Shown piece after piece: positions 1 to 12,473 of a stretch of DNA of 64,000 bases. The notes below the pieces were generated by a model, which saw only the letters and a program-made list of their open reading frames with translations, did not search any database and was not told where the DNA came from. Every line of letters starts with the position of its first letter. Within the stretch, counting starts at the first letter, position 1. This DNA comes from Polydactylus sextarius (Eukaryota; Chordata; Actinopteri; Polynemidae). The stretch is taken from NCBI GenBank assembly GCA_016801845.1, contig CM028913.1, positions 1,958,501-2,022,500 of the forward strand, in the 5' to 3' direction. The translations under genes and the position numbers were made by a program.

Positions 1-654
1 AGATCCTAAAACAGGCCTGCTGCAGCTGGACAGGGACAGGCAGTTAAAACAATAACTGGAGGCAGCATAGAGCATGTTAAAGGAAGAATTAAATGAACAT
101 AAGCCCTCTGGCTTTATGTCCTAGGTCATCTGTTAATTTTTCATGGGTGCCTCACTAATTCATGAGGACATCTGTTTTTGCAGCCTCAATTTTATGAGTC
201 CCATGTCCAACAATTATGAGCAACTCATGCTGCAAACTGATTAAACAGGACTTCTGATGGAAACTTGAGAAGATGAAAACAAAGTACAAACACTATATAA
301 ACACAAAGACACATGGACAGCATATGTTCACCTGTTATAAATTGCAAAAATAAAAGTTAGTGCTCCCTTAAGACTATAGCATTTAATATGTATAATGAAT
401 AATATATTGATCACAGCACAGAGTTACCAGTCATGGGTTTAAAATTGTATGGTGCTATTAGAAAAGTCACAGCAGCTGTCTATCAACTCCAAGCTGTTCC
501 AGGTATTTGCATCTGCTTCAAAATCAACATCTAAATACTGCTAACAAAATTTAATGGCACTTCTACCAGTGGTATGCCATCAGGACAAGCAAGGCAAGCT
601 GGTGTAGTGTATAACCAGTTAAACCAAAAACAGACATCAATTAGAATGACAGCA
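1..654. other. No recognisable gene or repeat
   Basis: AT-rich single-copy-looking sequence. Only short open frames without recognisable domains. I see no RNA gene, microsatellite or transposon end here. Confidence 0.6.
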
Positions 655-850
655 GTTGTGTTCCTCTGTGGACTAACATGTTCTCCACATCTGCATGAGT
701 TTTCTCCATGTTCTCTAGGTTCTTTCCACAGTCCAAAGACATGCAAGGTGGATAAATTGATGACCGTGTCTAGGGAATTATTTCTCCTTTGACCCTCAAA
801 TGATGTCTGTTATAGATAGTGGATGGATAGAATCAAACCACAATGGAAGC
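655..850 (+). repeat. Dispersed teleost repeat, family A, diverged sense copy
   Basis: The stretch holds the block 'ttccacagtccaaagacatg' followed by a weak 'aattgatgac' block and ends in 'gatagtggatggataga'. This order (CCACAGTCCAAAGACATGCA, then a spacer, then a GGATGGATGGA tail) is that of a very common fish dispersed repeat, best preserved in this window at 57005-57235. The short open frames across it on both strands are repeat-derived and not genes. The family assignment is from memory of the consensus. Confidence 0.6.
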
Positions 851-3800
851 AATACCTCTCTTCACATCTCACAGCATTAGTCTGACATTTAAAGGATCTG
901 ATATTGCCTGTTAGCGTCCATCGTGTAATTCACTACACATTTGTGGCACCATCAGGCTATTGACTCTGGAGGCTAGGTTGGCTTCCAACTGTTGCCAACT
1001 GTCATTTGTATCATTTTCAACTGCATGGTTTTGTGCTTTTGACAAAGACTGCTGTCAGGCAGAAAGGAGAGCAGTATTTTTTAGATAATTGCTCATGTGC
1101 ATTGAGTACGAGTGACAGGTGAATAGCTATAGCTACAATGCAGCTGTCATGCTGTTTTCGATACTCGTTCTGCTGTTCTGAAATCTGGAGAATAGTAGGC
1201 TGTTGTTCAGATGATTGTCTGTATCACCATAACAACTTCTCTTGAAAACAAACTCACAAACTGCATATTTGAGCAGGACTCTAATCAAAATTTACAGAAG
1301 ACTGAACAACATTATCAAACAACATTTCAGGTACCATTGGGTATATGATATGGTACACCCATACTATTTACCACATCAGCACTTTAATACCACGAGACAA
1401 GCGATCATAAAAGAGTTAATATTACACTGTATTATCTGTAACACAGTCATATTCAGATTCATGGATTTTCCTTTGCATGCAAGAAAAATGCATTTTTATT
1501 TGCCATGGGAAGTTATTTCTGATTATTTTTGAATATCTTTACTTTCATGCTTAGAGTAATTCTAATTTTGTATGCATTACTTTTGATCAAAATATGCTTA
1601 CTCATGTTTTCACTAAACTCATGTTTTACTCATGTTTGCACTAAAACCAGCTGAAACAACAAGAGTTAACCTCATTCTTCTACTAGCATCAAGTTTGCAG
1701 TGGAGTGCACTGCCTCTATGAAACAGTTGAATACTCCTTAGATGAAGTCTGACAGAACTCCACAAATAGCATCAGAATTGAGTGCTATGTAACAGTCTTA
1801 AGCTTTAATGGTATGGATAGTGACTGTTTGACACATGGTGCCTCAGTTCAAGAAACATTATATTAATATAAAACCATTAAAATGAACTGTTGAATGAATA
1901 CAGCGATGATTATTAAGTTAATAAGAGTATGTTTTCTTTTCTTTCTGCTTTGATGAAGAAGAAACAAAGTTTATGTGATACAGAGAAAAAAAAAGTACTG
2001 TTAGATTATTTTATTTTTGCTGACAGAGCAGAGAAAGGTGTTTTTAATAGCTGGATGACTTCAATCTGACTGAAATTTTTTATTTATAATTGTGGGAAAA
2101 CTTAATTATCCACGGCTCCATGGTTATGTTGTTATTTCCAGTCATCATCACAGGCTCTGCTCATGCTGTTCTGAGCTGCAGTAATGGAATCAAAGAGACT
2201 CTTTGCTCACTAAAAATGAAGCTACAATGGTTATTATGTATTTTATGTATTAGTGGTATAAATTTTCCAATTTTCAGTTCTGTTTAAAAACCAGATAGGA
2301 TAATGTGAAAGCTTCAAACAGCAAAATTATTCAACTGTCACGTTATTGTGACGTTTTGTCCATTTGTCCATGCATTTTGGGATCTTGTAGAATTGATGAC
2401 CTGTCAACAAAAACTGGCGACAGGTTTTGAACTCAATGTTTTAATGCTAACCCTCATCAAAGCAGATTTTGTGTCAACAAGGCAACCACAACCCTGGATT
2501 CAACCTGAAGGTACAGCTATCTCTAACTCATCGTATTATCGTACTGGGTCAGATTCCTACTGGTTTGGTTTGGTTAACACAAGTATTAGTGCCATGTGTC
2601 AATTATTTTACAGTAATTATTTTGTGTTAACGTGTTTGAATGTGTATAAATGTATTTGAATATAACCAACAAATCATGTGATCTACTGACCACTCAACAG
2701 TGGCGACATGGTTGTGTACCAGCTGTCGGCATTGCAACCAACAGAAGACAGCAGCTAGGAAAACAAAATAAAAACAAGACAAAACAGTATTCTCTAGAAT
2801 AATATTCTATTATCAGTTTTTTTTCCAACATACATTATGGTTATAGTGCTGTTTGATATGAATATTGTTATAAACTGCAGTTATTTTCTACAAGTATCTC
2901 TCTGTCTTTCTCTCATCATCCACATCCTTCATTCCAGACAGTAGCACTCACAGACACCAGCTGTCCCCTCCCACCCTGCACACGGTCAGACATATGCTGC
3001 CAAAGATTTCCATTACATTCCTGTAGCAAAGAAGTTATCTGAGGGGAGCTATAAGTACAAACTCAAACGCAAGGAAGTCAGTCACAGCCAAAAACCTACA
3101 TAAAAAGTAAAAGCAAACAAACAAAACAAACAAAATAGCACGCATGTGTATGTTGACACCCTTCTCCATGACTGATCTGATAGTGTTGTTGATGGTGTGG
3201 CTGTGTTATTACAAGACAAAGGAGATAAGGCAGTCAGGCGGGGGGGAGCTGGTTATATCAACCACAAGCTTATCTCTGCAACAACACTTCTAATGAGAGA
3301 CAACAGCTCAAACCAGTAGCAGATCCGCTGCTATTGTCTAACTTTTATTTCCTCAACATCCACCATTTTAATCCACAAACAGAACACATGCAGTACCTGT
3401 AGTGTGAGATTCTAACACTTCCTAATAATGCCAAGAAGTGATGCTGGTGAGGGGCGTACATTGTGGTTATCCTTATTGTTTACCACAGTTAATGAGGGGG
3501 AGTCTTAATAATGCAATATAGAAACATTGGCTGTGTTCACTCCACATGAGAGGACTAATTACTGTAAATCTAATCTGCAGGAGAGCCCTATATCCAATTA
3601 TACAGAAATAAAGTCTCAGTCTGTTTCTGCTGCGCTATTAGTGTGATTGTAACTGAACAGACATATACACTTTCATCTCTCGCTCTGTTTCATTCCTATA
3701 CATCTTCATGCATGTATTTCTCCCCAGGCAGAATCCTGTGCTGGACCTACATCTGTGTTCATCAAACAGAATCAATAAGATAGAGCTGAAAATAACAGCT

Positions 3801-5431
3801 TCTGTCTCTGCCAATCCTGCTGACAGTCCTCTACCATCCTGTAGATCCAAACCAAGGAAATAATGAAAAAAAATGTTATAGAGGGGCGATAGGAGAAAGA
3901 GAGCACAGCCTTGGATCAGGCTGTTGTAAAAACATCATAAGATGTGAGGAGAAGCTGCACATCTGCCTTTATTACCAAGCAGCATATTCAATGTGTTTGT
4001 AAATGACATGCATGCAAAGAACACGATGTGATGTGTGCTGATGTGTGGATGTGCAGTTAAAATGATAAAACTATCTACAAGTGATACTATTGGTGATTTG
4101 GAGGTTCTCTGATCAAACTGCACTGCTGGACTGACAATTTATGGAAAACCAAATGACATCATTGCAAACGTTGTGTATGAGAGGATGCATGGGTAGATTC
4201 CATATTTACTCCATATGCTGCTGCTGACGTGCATCCTGAAAAATTCCAGCGCACATCTGGGCGGTGACAGCTGTAGGTATGTATGGAGATTACTACTTCT
4301 GTTCTCTCTAACATTTGTCAGATCTATCCAACTGTTACACTAACGAAAATGTTGATCTTCATCTTAATGATCTTAAATCTTCTTAAATGCCCTGGTTGTT
4401 CTCATCCAGAAACATGAAACGATTTTTTTAAGCATAAGTATGTTAAACTGTCATTCTTTGCTTTGTTCCTGTCAATTGTTTCAATGAAGCTGAGCTCATA
4501 ATATACTTATCTGTTTCTGAAAAACAATGCACAGGTTTAATTGTGATTTAAATGTTAAAATATCAGCAGCTCCACTCTGTAGTTAACAGCCTCCATTCCA
4601 CCAGCAGCCTCTGTCTGAGGTCAGCTACACTGTGTTTTCATTATAATGCTCAATAAGGTTTATTTAAATGTTTTTCTCCTGTGTATCTGGTCACACTAAA
4701 CTCAACCATCAGAGTCTGGTGGTCATATCCAACACGTTATCAACTGTGAGTGTGTTTATGTGGAAGAGGCATGAAAAGAAAAAAAAAATCCTGTGACTGA
4801 AAGATGAGAAGTTAAACATGATCAGGCCAACAGGTCAGCACTTCAGTTAAGCTGTTCTACTTGTACATAAAGGACGGAGATAGTGAATGTAGTATAAACA
4901 TCTCTCTCTCTCTGATTAACAACAGATCTCATATTCATGCTCTGTCATTCCAGGGCTGGCTGTTGGTGACCTCATGACCCTAACTTGTGCAGATCTCTTC
5001 TCACCATTCAGTCTTTAGGGAAGAATCTTGGCGTATATATATAATGAGGAAAGCATTAATGACAAGCAACATTTTCAACTGCAGATTCAGTTATAGTGAC
5101 GTCAACAAGTACACAAGCGCATGCACAATAGTTCTTCTTTCCAATTAATAAAGTCAGACTAACAATATACTGTAAATAAGTTTAATAAGTTAACATTTAT
5201 TCAAACAAAGTTTCAGACTGAATTAAATGAGTGTTTCTGATCTTTTGTCTAATGATGAACAAAAACTATTATAAAAATATGACGCAGATAAAAAAAACAA
5301 AAAAATCAACAAAAAAAACCAAATAGTGTTAAAAGCAGTGTTACTCTATTGCCTAAACTTACTGTGTGATGAGCTCAGTCTGACTGAGGAGTCCATTTAT
5401 AATCCGGAGATATATTTAACAGTGTGTGGGC

Positions 5432-5433
<2 letters not shown>
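851..5433. other. Long gene-free stretch, AT-rich
   Basis: No domain-bearing open frame. Small imperfect direct repeats of 'actcatgtttt' and 'cacta' lie at about 1600-1645. A-rich patches with several short A runs occur at 3105-3135 and 5280-5325. The open frames at 2348-2659 and 3638-4123 have no recognisable domain and are treated as chance. Confidence 0.6.

Positions 5434-5462
<29 letters not shown>
5434..5462. repeat. Poly-T tract (T29)
   Basis: Uninterrupted run of 29 T. It faces a 17-base A run 186 bases downstream (5648-5664). Such runs often mark old retroposon tails, but I recognise no element body next to it. Confidence 0.9.
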
Positions 5463-5466
<4 letters not shown>

Positions 5467-5647
5467 AATTACATCACATTGAAGTAAAGTTTCCTTATGT
5501 AATTCTGTGCTAACAATAAGAGTAAAATCATCAATAGAATAGGAACTAAACTATCTGTGTTCAGTATGAAGGGAATTACAGTATTTATCATATATTTATT
5601 TAGTGTTATAAACTCTGTTTTAAATTGATACATGAAAATACACACAC

Positions 5648-5664
5648 AAAAAAAAAAAAAAAAA
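5648..5664. repeat. Poly-A tract (A17)
   Basis: Run of 17 A preceded by a short CA stretch. The interval to the T29 tract at 5434-5462 contains no recognisable element. Confidence 0.85.
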
Positions 5665-6264
5665 CAAAATGTCACATCCTACAGTCTTTTGTCCATGTCA
5701 GGATCCTGTAGGACAGTGTCTCTGGTTCTCTGGTGATTTGATTGGTCAGTAGTCAGGCTGTTTTGATATAATCACCTCGAGTGATCACCGCCTCCAAGTA
5801 CAATAACACATGGTGTCACTAATGTATAATTGACATTTCATGTCACAGAAATAATTGGTTCTTCTGACAGATTAATATCTAGTGATCTTTGAAAAACCTA
5901 CAATCAATTACACACTTATTTTTTCACAATGTCTCATATTAGTCTGTACAAGTCTGTATATCTGGTTAAAATGTCCCATGCTGTGGCAGGAGGAGCATTT
6001 TCTTCTTTCTCGAAACTAACACTAGATGAAATCAGTTTGGACAAATATACATCACAACGCAGCTTCCTTCACTGCACTGCAGCAGACAGATGTTTTTTTT
6101 TTTTTTTTACCCAGAAGCTTAAAAAATATTTTAGTCTAGAAATACCTTTGACAGTGGTTAGTGTTTATGACATTCTAGGTGATGACTGGGTATAAAATAC
6201 AAGAATAAAAAGGCGAATTATGTTAAATGATTGTACTGTTTTAAATCACATGAAGTATATACAG
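5665..6264. other. No gene seen; one poly-T run
   Basis: Unclassified AT-rich sequence with a T16 run at 6093-6108. An 88-codon open frame across it has no recognisable domain and its phenylalanine run is simply the T tract. Confidence 0.55.
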
Positions 6265-6650
6265 CAGGGGTGGGCAAACTATTCCACAAAGGGCTGTGTG
6301 GCTGCAGGTTTTTGTTCCAACTAGTCAAGATCACACAGATCGACCAATCAACTGTCTGAAGATTGACATCAGTTAATTAGTTGAGTCAAGTCTATGAACT
6401 ACATTTCATGGGATGCTGTAGATGTCAGACATCTCTCAGAGCAAATTATCTGTAGAAACTGTTGGGCAGTGGTCAGCACTTCGGGAGGTAATTCAACAAA
6501 TCTATCCCACAACCTTAAAAAGAAGTATTTCAAAGAGCAAACCAAGAGTTTTTCACCAGCTTGGTCATCTTTATGACGTCAGTCATTACTCAACAACACA
6601 TTAGAGCAGCCAAAAAATTTGATAAAAGCAGCAATTAAGGGAAAGAGGCA
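6265..6650 (+). mobile_element. hAT-type DNA transposon remnant with decayed BED zinc finger
   Basis: The left end reads 'caggggtgggcaaact', the terminal sequence of a widespread vertebrate hAT family. It is followed by 'gctgcaggtttttgttccaa', also typical of that family. Inside it an open frame from ATG 6394 encodes CRNCWAVVSTSGGNSTNL then KKKYFKE. This has the layout of a BED finger: a C-x2-C pair (residues 20 and 23), a GN-(S/T)-x-NL stretch (residues 32-37), then a histidine. The histidine sits one residue too close to NL and the final histidine is replaced by aromatic residues, so the finger is broken. The frame stops after 60 codons and no catalytic core follows. No matching right end was found. 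Known of the family: BED fingers bind transposon ends. Inference: a 5' scrap of an autonomous hAT element, not a host ZBED gene. Confidence 0.65.
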
Positions 6651-7180
6651 ACTGAGGTGAAATACACTCTGTAATTCCAGATATGGAGCTGCAGAAAGAT
6701 GTAGCCAATATGGGATTCAAGATGCTTTTTGTTTGTGCGGTTAGTTCAAGATTAGATTCTTTTGACAGTACTTTTTACATTTGGGAAGAATCTAAACTTT
6801 CAAAAATCTAATCATAGCATTAAGAGCAGTAAAAAGCCTATTAAAATAGACTTTAAATTAGTAGGGAGTCCTGCTGACCTGGGAACCAGCTCCCTGGCCA
6901 ACATATTTCCACATCAGTGACAGTAAAAGTCAACAGAAGGAAGATGACAGTGTGTGTTTGTAGGATTTTTCCCCCACAATTCAAGTGTTTATGACATCAG
7001 TCGCAAACAACAGCCGCTAAACCTGCCACTGATCCGACAAACAAACCCTGATTTACTGCCTGTCACTCCAGCAGTCTGACTGAGAAATGTTCTCAGCAGG
7101 GGCTGGACGCAAACCTTTCCACATTGATCTGTGTCTGCCCACAGTCAATGATTAATGTTCCTGTCAGGAATCAACTGACA

Positions 7181-7183
<3 letters not shown>

Positions 7184-7214
<31 letters not shown>
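7184..7214. repeat. (AC)15 microsatellite
   Basis: Uninterrupted AC dinucleotide array of about 31 bases. Confidence 0.95.
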
Positions 7215-7216
<2 letters not shown>

Positions 7217-8159
7217 TACGCTCTCTGTTTTTCTTCAAAATGTTAAAGAACTGGATGCATTCCTTGGAGGAAAATAAAACTTTTTCTCTCAATAAAACAA
7301 AGAGAATGGTATGCTAATAGCAGAACAGGGTGTGCTTTCATCCATACCTGAATCCTGTTTTCTTTTTGAGTCAGATCTTCTTGTTGCACAGCGTGGCCCA
7401 AGAGTTTCACACTGCTGCAGCTGAAAAGAAAAATTGTACATAACAGGCCTGCTCCATGGCTGGTTCTACTGAATAACTTCTAATGGTTGCATAATTGGAA
7501 AACTCATTAAAAATAAATCAAAAATAGTGCTTAGCTCTACAGTCATAACAGCTCAGCCATCAGCTGTGTGTTCATTCAAGACACAATGGATGCAGAGAAA
7601 CAGTAAAGTTTTCCCAACATAAAAAAGCATGTCAAAGACAGGGCATATTCCTCCTGGGCAAAGCATGTTCAAGAAAGTACATGACAGTGATGTGGTTCAG
7701 ACCGTATTAGTCCTTCCATTAGTATTACAAACTACAGTGGTTTTCTGAACCTCTATAACTAGGCTTGTAAGTGATTTCATTGAGGATTAATTTAAAATCA
7801 TTCATTTTGCTCTTTGTCATTTTTACTCAGGCTCAATGACTGGCTCTTATGTGTCCCATGTTAGAGACAACCCTTTTCACTAATTACCTGTCCACGTGAC
7901 AAATCCCAAACTGGCGTGTTTCATCACTGGGGGGTTTAAAGGAAGGTTCAGCCTTGAAGCATTCTCTGTGCCAGCAAAGCTTTCATAGCAATAATGCTGA
8001 TTACAGATCAGAGAAAAGATATGATTCACTGGACTTCCACAGTGGCTGAGCAAAGATGACTCTTGTTTCCCATAATGAGATTCAAATGACCTCCGGATAT
8101 TCGCTGTGTTCACTGCTTTTGTCAGGGTTAGGTCTCAAACCTATGAATACAAGCACTCC
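7215..8159. other. No gene seen
   Basis: Unclassified sequence between the AC array and the 8160 hairpin. The reverse open frame at 7880-8113 has no recognisable domain. Confidence 0.55.
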
Positions 8160-8227
8160 CATACTGTTCAGCTTTCATAGTTCATCATTTCTCTAAACAT
8201 GATGAACTGTGAAAGCTGAACAGTATG
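8160..8227. repeat. 29-bp inverted repeat with 10-base loop
   Basis: The left arm 8160-8188 and right arm 8199-8227 are reverse complements at 28 of 29 positions. The loop is 'ttctctaaac'. The one mismatch would be a U-G wobble in a plus-strand RNA, so a transcript could pair along all 29 bases. It could be a small-RNA precursor, a tiny palindromic transposon relic or a template-switch inversion. The sequence does not match a microRNA I know. Confidence 0.85.
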
Positions 8228-8314
8228 AGAGCAGCTCTAAGAGCAGCAAAATCAATGCACAATTTTAAAAACACAAGACCAATTGCTGAAAAATATAACC
8301 ATTTTATACACTTA

Positions 8315-8315
<1 letters not shown>

Positions 8316-8365
<50 letters not shown>
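8316..8365. repeat. (TA)n microsatellite
   Basis: About 50 bases of alternating TA. It is followed immediately by a 14-bp perfect inverted repeat. Confidence 0.95.
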
Positions 8366-8366
<1 letters not shown>

Positions 8367-8399
8367 CTCTTATATATCTATACTAAGATATATAAGAGA
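8366..8399. repeat. 14-bp perfect hairpin beside the TA tract
   Basis: Arms 8366-8379 (tctcttatatatct) and 8386-8399 are exact reverse complements around the 6-base loop 'atacta'. It may be a replication by-product of the adjoining TA tract. Confidence 0.8.
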
Positions 8400-9049
8400 T
8401 TTTTTCCACATACATCTAACAAAACTAATAAGATAAAATAAGATGTCTTTATTGTACTGTATAAAAAAAACAACAAAGTGTATAGATGAAAATTAGCCTA
8501 TATGGCTATAATCTTGTATATTTGCATTTTTAAATGTTTATTAATATATGCTGTCACTGTTTTAAATAAATAAACTTCTACTCTTCAAATGCCCACTCCA
8601 GGGGCTTTTAAAACAAAAAAATATTCAACCATTGTAACATTCAAACTCATAAAGATCCTAAAAGCAGTAGACATGTTCTGACTGGCTTTAATATACCTGC
8701 ACAACAGCACTGTGGCCAAATAAGTGTCCAGTTTTAACTTTCAGTTTGATAAATTGTTTAGTCTGCCATTTTGTCTGCTTATGTGGCTTTTGTTCTTTGT
8801 TCCTAAGAGTTGGCCAACAGCAGTGGAAAGTCCAGTTTTTCAGAGCCGTGCTGGGGGTGCCACACTCTGAGATGTAGCACCCCCACCACTGACGCTCAAC
8901 ACATTTGTAAAAACTTCAGAGAGACATTTACTTTTAACTGTCAGAACAACCCCAACACCCTTTTATGTTTACATTGGAGTTCATTAGACATACACTTCTG
9001 TTCAAATAGTTGAATAGCACTAGTTAACTGCTCAGTAAAACATCCAAAC
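8400..9049. other. No gene seen; possible LINE tail trace
   Basis: At 8428-8456 'aataagataaaataagatgtctttatt' resembles the antisense 3' tail of fish LINEs (repeated AAGAT then CTTTATT). The rest is unclassified. Confidence 0.35.
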
Positions 9050-9680
9050 AGTCTCATTGTGAAGTTTGTGGACGATACAGCTGTGGTTGGACACATCCTC
9101 AACAATGATGAGTCTGACTACAGGCAGGAGGTGGAACAGCTGGAGGGTTGGTGCAGAGAAAACGACTTCTGTATCAACGTGAAGACCAAGCAAATGATCG
9201 TGGACTTCAGAAGGGGCAGACATCTCCCCCTTGCTCCCCTGCAAATTAGAGGGATGGTGGTGGAAGTAGCAGAAACACTTCCTGCCTGATCAGGCACACC
9301 AGAGCCTCTATTTTCTCAGGAGGTTAAGATGTGCTGGACCGGCGAGCTCAGTCCTGACATACTTTTACAGATGTGTGTTGGAGAGCGTCCTGTGCTCCTG
9401 CATCACCAAGTGGCACGGCAGCTACTCTGAGGCAGAAAAGAAGGCTCTGCAGAAGGTGGTGAAGGCAGAGAGATGTGGTTGAGGGATGCAGTCTTTTTTA
9501 TGCTTATAGTTTATATGTTTTTTATGCTGTTGTTTTATATATATACTTGCTTAGTTTATCTTATTTCAATCTTATTCTATCTTATATTGCTTATACCAGG
9601 ACCAGGGAATCTAATTTTGTTCACCTCATTTTTTTTAACATGTGATGCAATGACAATAAAGTTCCTTGAATCCTTGAAGA
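9050..9680 (+). mobile_element. L2-like non-LTR retrotransposon, internally deleted copy
   Basis: From about 9059 the frame encodes FVDDTAVVGHI, NNDESDYRQEVEQLEGW and MIVDFRRGR. This is the reverse transcriptase catalytic segment of fish L2-group elements; the family's YADD box reads FVDD here, keeping both aspartates. One residue is missing in the NVK-TK segment. After about 9289 the frame breaks. From about 9303 another frame gives LYFLRRLRCAG, FYRCVLESVLCSCI and AEKKALQKVVKAER, which lie downstream in the family, so the intervening part is deleted. A second deletion joins this to a 3' untranslated region ending in 'gcaatgacaataaagttcc' and a TTGAATCC-type tail near 9680. Inference: 5'-truncated, multiply deleted and dead. 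CR1 rather than L2 is possible. Confidence 0.85.
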
Positions 9681-11053
9681 CAATTAAGCACCATTGCAAG
9701 CAGGTCAAACAGGCTCTAGAAACATTGTATCATGAAGGGGAATTTCCCCAGTAGGTTCCAGTCAAAGGACCTTACTCATGTAAATCTTTATTGGTGTTCA
9801 AGCTTGAGTGTCGGACTAAATTAATATAAAGGTACATTCAGATCCTTTCAAATGGGGTCACACGAAGCTGACTGAGCACATCAGTGCCAGGTAATACTCT
9901 TTGTGTTTCACTCTATAGTTAAGGTTGAAATTTGGCATGAATGACAACATTCCTAAACTGTGCACCATTGGTGATTCAGTTCAGTTTTATTTGCATAGTA
10001 GACCCATAAAGGCCGATATCCATGTATGCCATGGTGTCATCAACAGTATCAGCAGTGAAGACATCACCATCAATTAGTAATAGTGACAGCCTCCAAGAAA
10101 AGTTTCTGATGGTCCAAAAGTGAGAAAGATAGTGAAATAGACACTTGGCTGATAGAAGAAATATTACAGTTAAGAAGAAAGGTGCTATGGTTCTTCATCA
10201 TATCCATGGGTCACATTTGGCACCAAACAGAAGTGCATGCACCATCATCCTGTATCAACCACTTGCAGCTGCAGAGGCCAGTACTCAGCAAACAGTTGTG
10301 CCCCAAATGATACACTATTAAAAAAAAACAAAACAAAAAAAAAAAAAAAAAACTTATTTTTAACACCAGTGGGACAGGTAAGTAATCAGTCAATCTCGAT
10401 AAACACATTCCTAAATTGTTAAGATAAACATTGTTTATGTATGCATATTTAGTCATTTAAATCATTTGTATCATCAAACTTCAAAATTCTCATTCAAACT
10501 CCTGCATTTCATAGAGAAACTGCACAAAATTTAAAAAAAATTGAACTGTGTGAACTGTGCATAGAGACCTGTTTATCATGCAGTCCAACTATTTGTACCA
10601 AGACAGAATATGGATTTGATATCTGGGGAATCTAAAAAATCATGTATATTCAGCTTAAAAAGGTCATATAACTATACACAACACTCACGAAAACAAACAA
10701 ACAAAAATGGCTATTTGAACAATCCTGCCACAGTTAACTTATAGGTAGTGTCAGTTTCTCAATGTGTTCTGATAGTACTTATATGTACTATTCTCAGTAC
10801 TTATATGAATTAATTACCCTGAGACAGTTCATCTTTATTAATTGCTTTTAGTAACCTATAATAACATATTCAAAAGATAATAGATTCTGAGAACACAGAA
10901 GTCTTGCAGGGTAATATGGCTCAAACTGAGACATAATACAAAGCTATACACATGAGGTATTTAATGTCTATTAACTCTTGCAGCATGTCATAAGCTTTAA
11001 TGGAAGGCAACTAGCTGTAAAGTGTATGCAATGGCAGTACTGTCTAAATGGAG

Positions 11054-11054
<1 letters not shown>
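9681..11054. other. Gene-free stretch with a family C trace and an A-rich tract
   Basis: At 9975-10005 'ttcagttcagttttatttgc' matches the antisense start of family C (see 63783-64000), but the match fades quickly. An A-rich tract interrupted by three C lies at 10321-10352. A partial direct repeat 'agtacttatatg' occurs twice near 10775-10810. Nothing coding is recognised. Confidence 0.5.

Positions 11055-11093
<39 letters not shown>
11055..11093. repeat. (TG)19 microsatellite
   Basis: Uninterrupted TG array. The reverse open frame through it (threonine-histidine run) is an artefact of the repeat. Confidence 0.95.
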
Positions 11094-11095
<2 letters not shown>

Positions 11096-12111
11096 TTGAC
11101 AAGCTGTTCAGATCATAACCTGTGAAACATAAAATAAAAGGCACAAGCTGCAGTTTGAGTAATATATACATGAGTTTAAATGACCACCATCAGATGATTT
11201 TGTATCGCAAAAGCCATATTTGACTCTTTTTTGACTTCTGGATCAACAACCCAATTGATCCAGTGCTATAAAATAATATAGTGGACCACCATGACCAAAA
11301 CCATTAAATACAAAATTAGACCATTAGCTAGTGAAACACTGCAGATGATGCTACAAACAGAAATGTATTAAAATGTGCTTGGGAGTGTTTGTTACCAAGA
11401 TTCACCAGAAGTGGACATTAGAAAGACTCCAAATGTTCTGTGTTGTTATATTTGATGAAAACACCATAGGATCACTTTTGATTCGATTTATTCACAATTA
11501 GGAGGACAGGAGGTTTAGGTACTTACAGAGCAATCATGAAACAATTAATATAATAATATTAAATATTATAAATATCTCTGACAAAACTGCTGTTTTGGAA
11601 CTAGTTGCCCTTATGAGGACTTGGCCATATTCATAGAAGTAGAGGGAGTACTGACCCTGACTTCTTTCTTTATCAATATACATGTGTTTATATGTACATA
11701 TGTGAGAAAAGAAAACCGACCAAAGACCACTGTGGCATTAATAAAACATAAGAATTATGTAAACAGAGGATGTGTTGTTTTTCTGGTCTCATAATGTTGC
11801 AGGTTTCCAGACTAGAGCACCTTGTATGGTTTGTTAGATGATGTAATGTCAGACTTTGATTTTACAGTAGCTCTGTTGAAACAATTAAACCCAATATTGG
11901 TGATTCGCAACACATCAGTGTCCTGCAGATAACTGTAGCGTATTGATTGTGAGTCCTCTCCCCTAACCTGCAATCAAACTCATGGTGTGTGTGTTAGGAG
12001 ATCAATGACAGCGATGGCAGAACCCTCCCTCAGGGACTCTATAGAGGTCAGTGTTGATGTGGGTGGTTGGTAGAGGAGCTAATCTCTCAGTATCATCCAC
12101 TGGGTGTTTGC

Positions 12112-12112
<1 letters not shown>
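11094..12112. other. No gene seen
   Basis: Unclassified sequence without a recognised domain, RNA gene or transposon end. Confidence 0.5.
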
Positions 12113-12166
<54 letters not shown>

Positions 12167-12170
12167 TGTG
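12113..12170. repeat. Compound (TC)n(TG)n microsatellite
   Basis: A TC array of about 36 bases passes directly into a TG array of about 22 bases. The overlapping reverse open frames with alternating R-E and T-H are repeat artefacts. Confidence 0.95.
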
Positions 12171-12456
12171 GCTGATGGGACGCAGTATAGCTGAATAGCC
12201 ACAGTTTGTCTCGGTTGTTCCCTGTGGCTGTGATACTGCAGCTTGTGATTGGGTGATGTGATGAGATGGCAAACATCTATTTGATCCAGTGCCAGGTGTT
12301 TATCTGCAATGTTGCTTCTATGTTCAAATGTTGAAATTCTTTGAAAATCCTCCTGATCAACTTTTCAGCTTTTTAAACTGCAGAATCTTCCCTTGTCATT
12401 GAATGAAGTCTAATTGTTTGTCTGCTGTAGTTGGTGACAGATTTGATCACTCTGTT

Positions 12457-12470
12457 TCTCTCTCTCTCTC
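12457..12470. repeat. Short (TC)7 array
   Basis: Pure TC run directly preceding the family B repeat. Confidence 0.8.
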
Positions 12471-12473
12471 ATA

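Noticed and set aside
5434..5664. T29 and A17 runs considered as ends of an inverted retroposon pair
   Set aside because: The sequence between them has no recognisable element and no target-site duplication.
6394..6604. Two overlapping plus-strand frames considered as a host ZBED-type gene
   Set aside because: One carries a broken BED finger inside a hAT remnant and stops at 60 codons; the other is its out-of-frame shadow.
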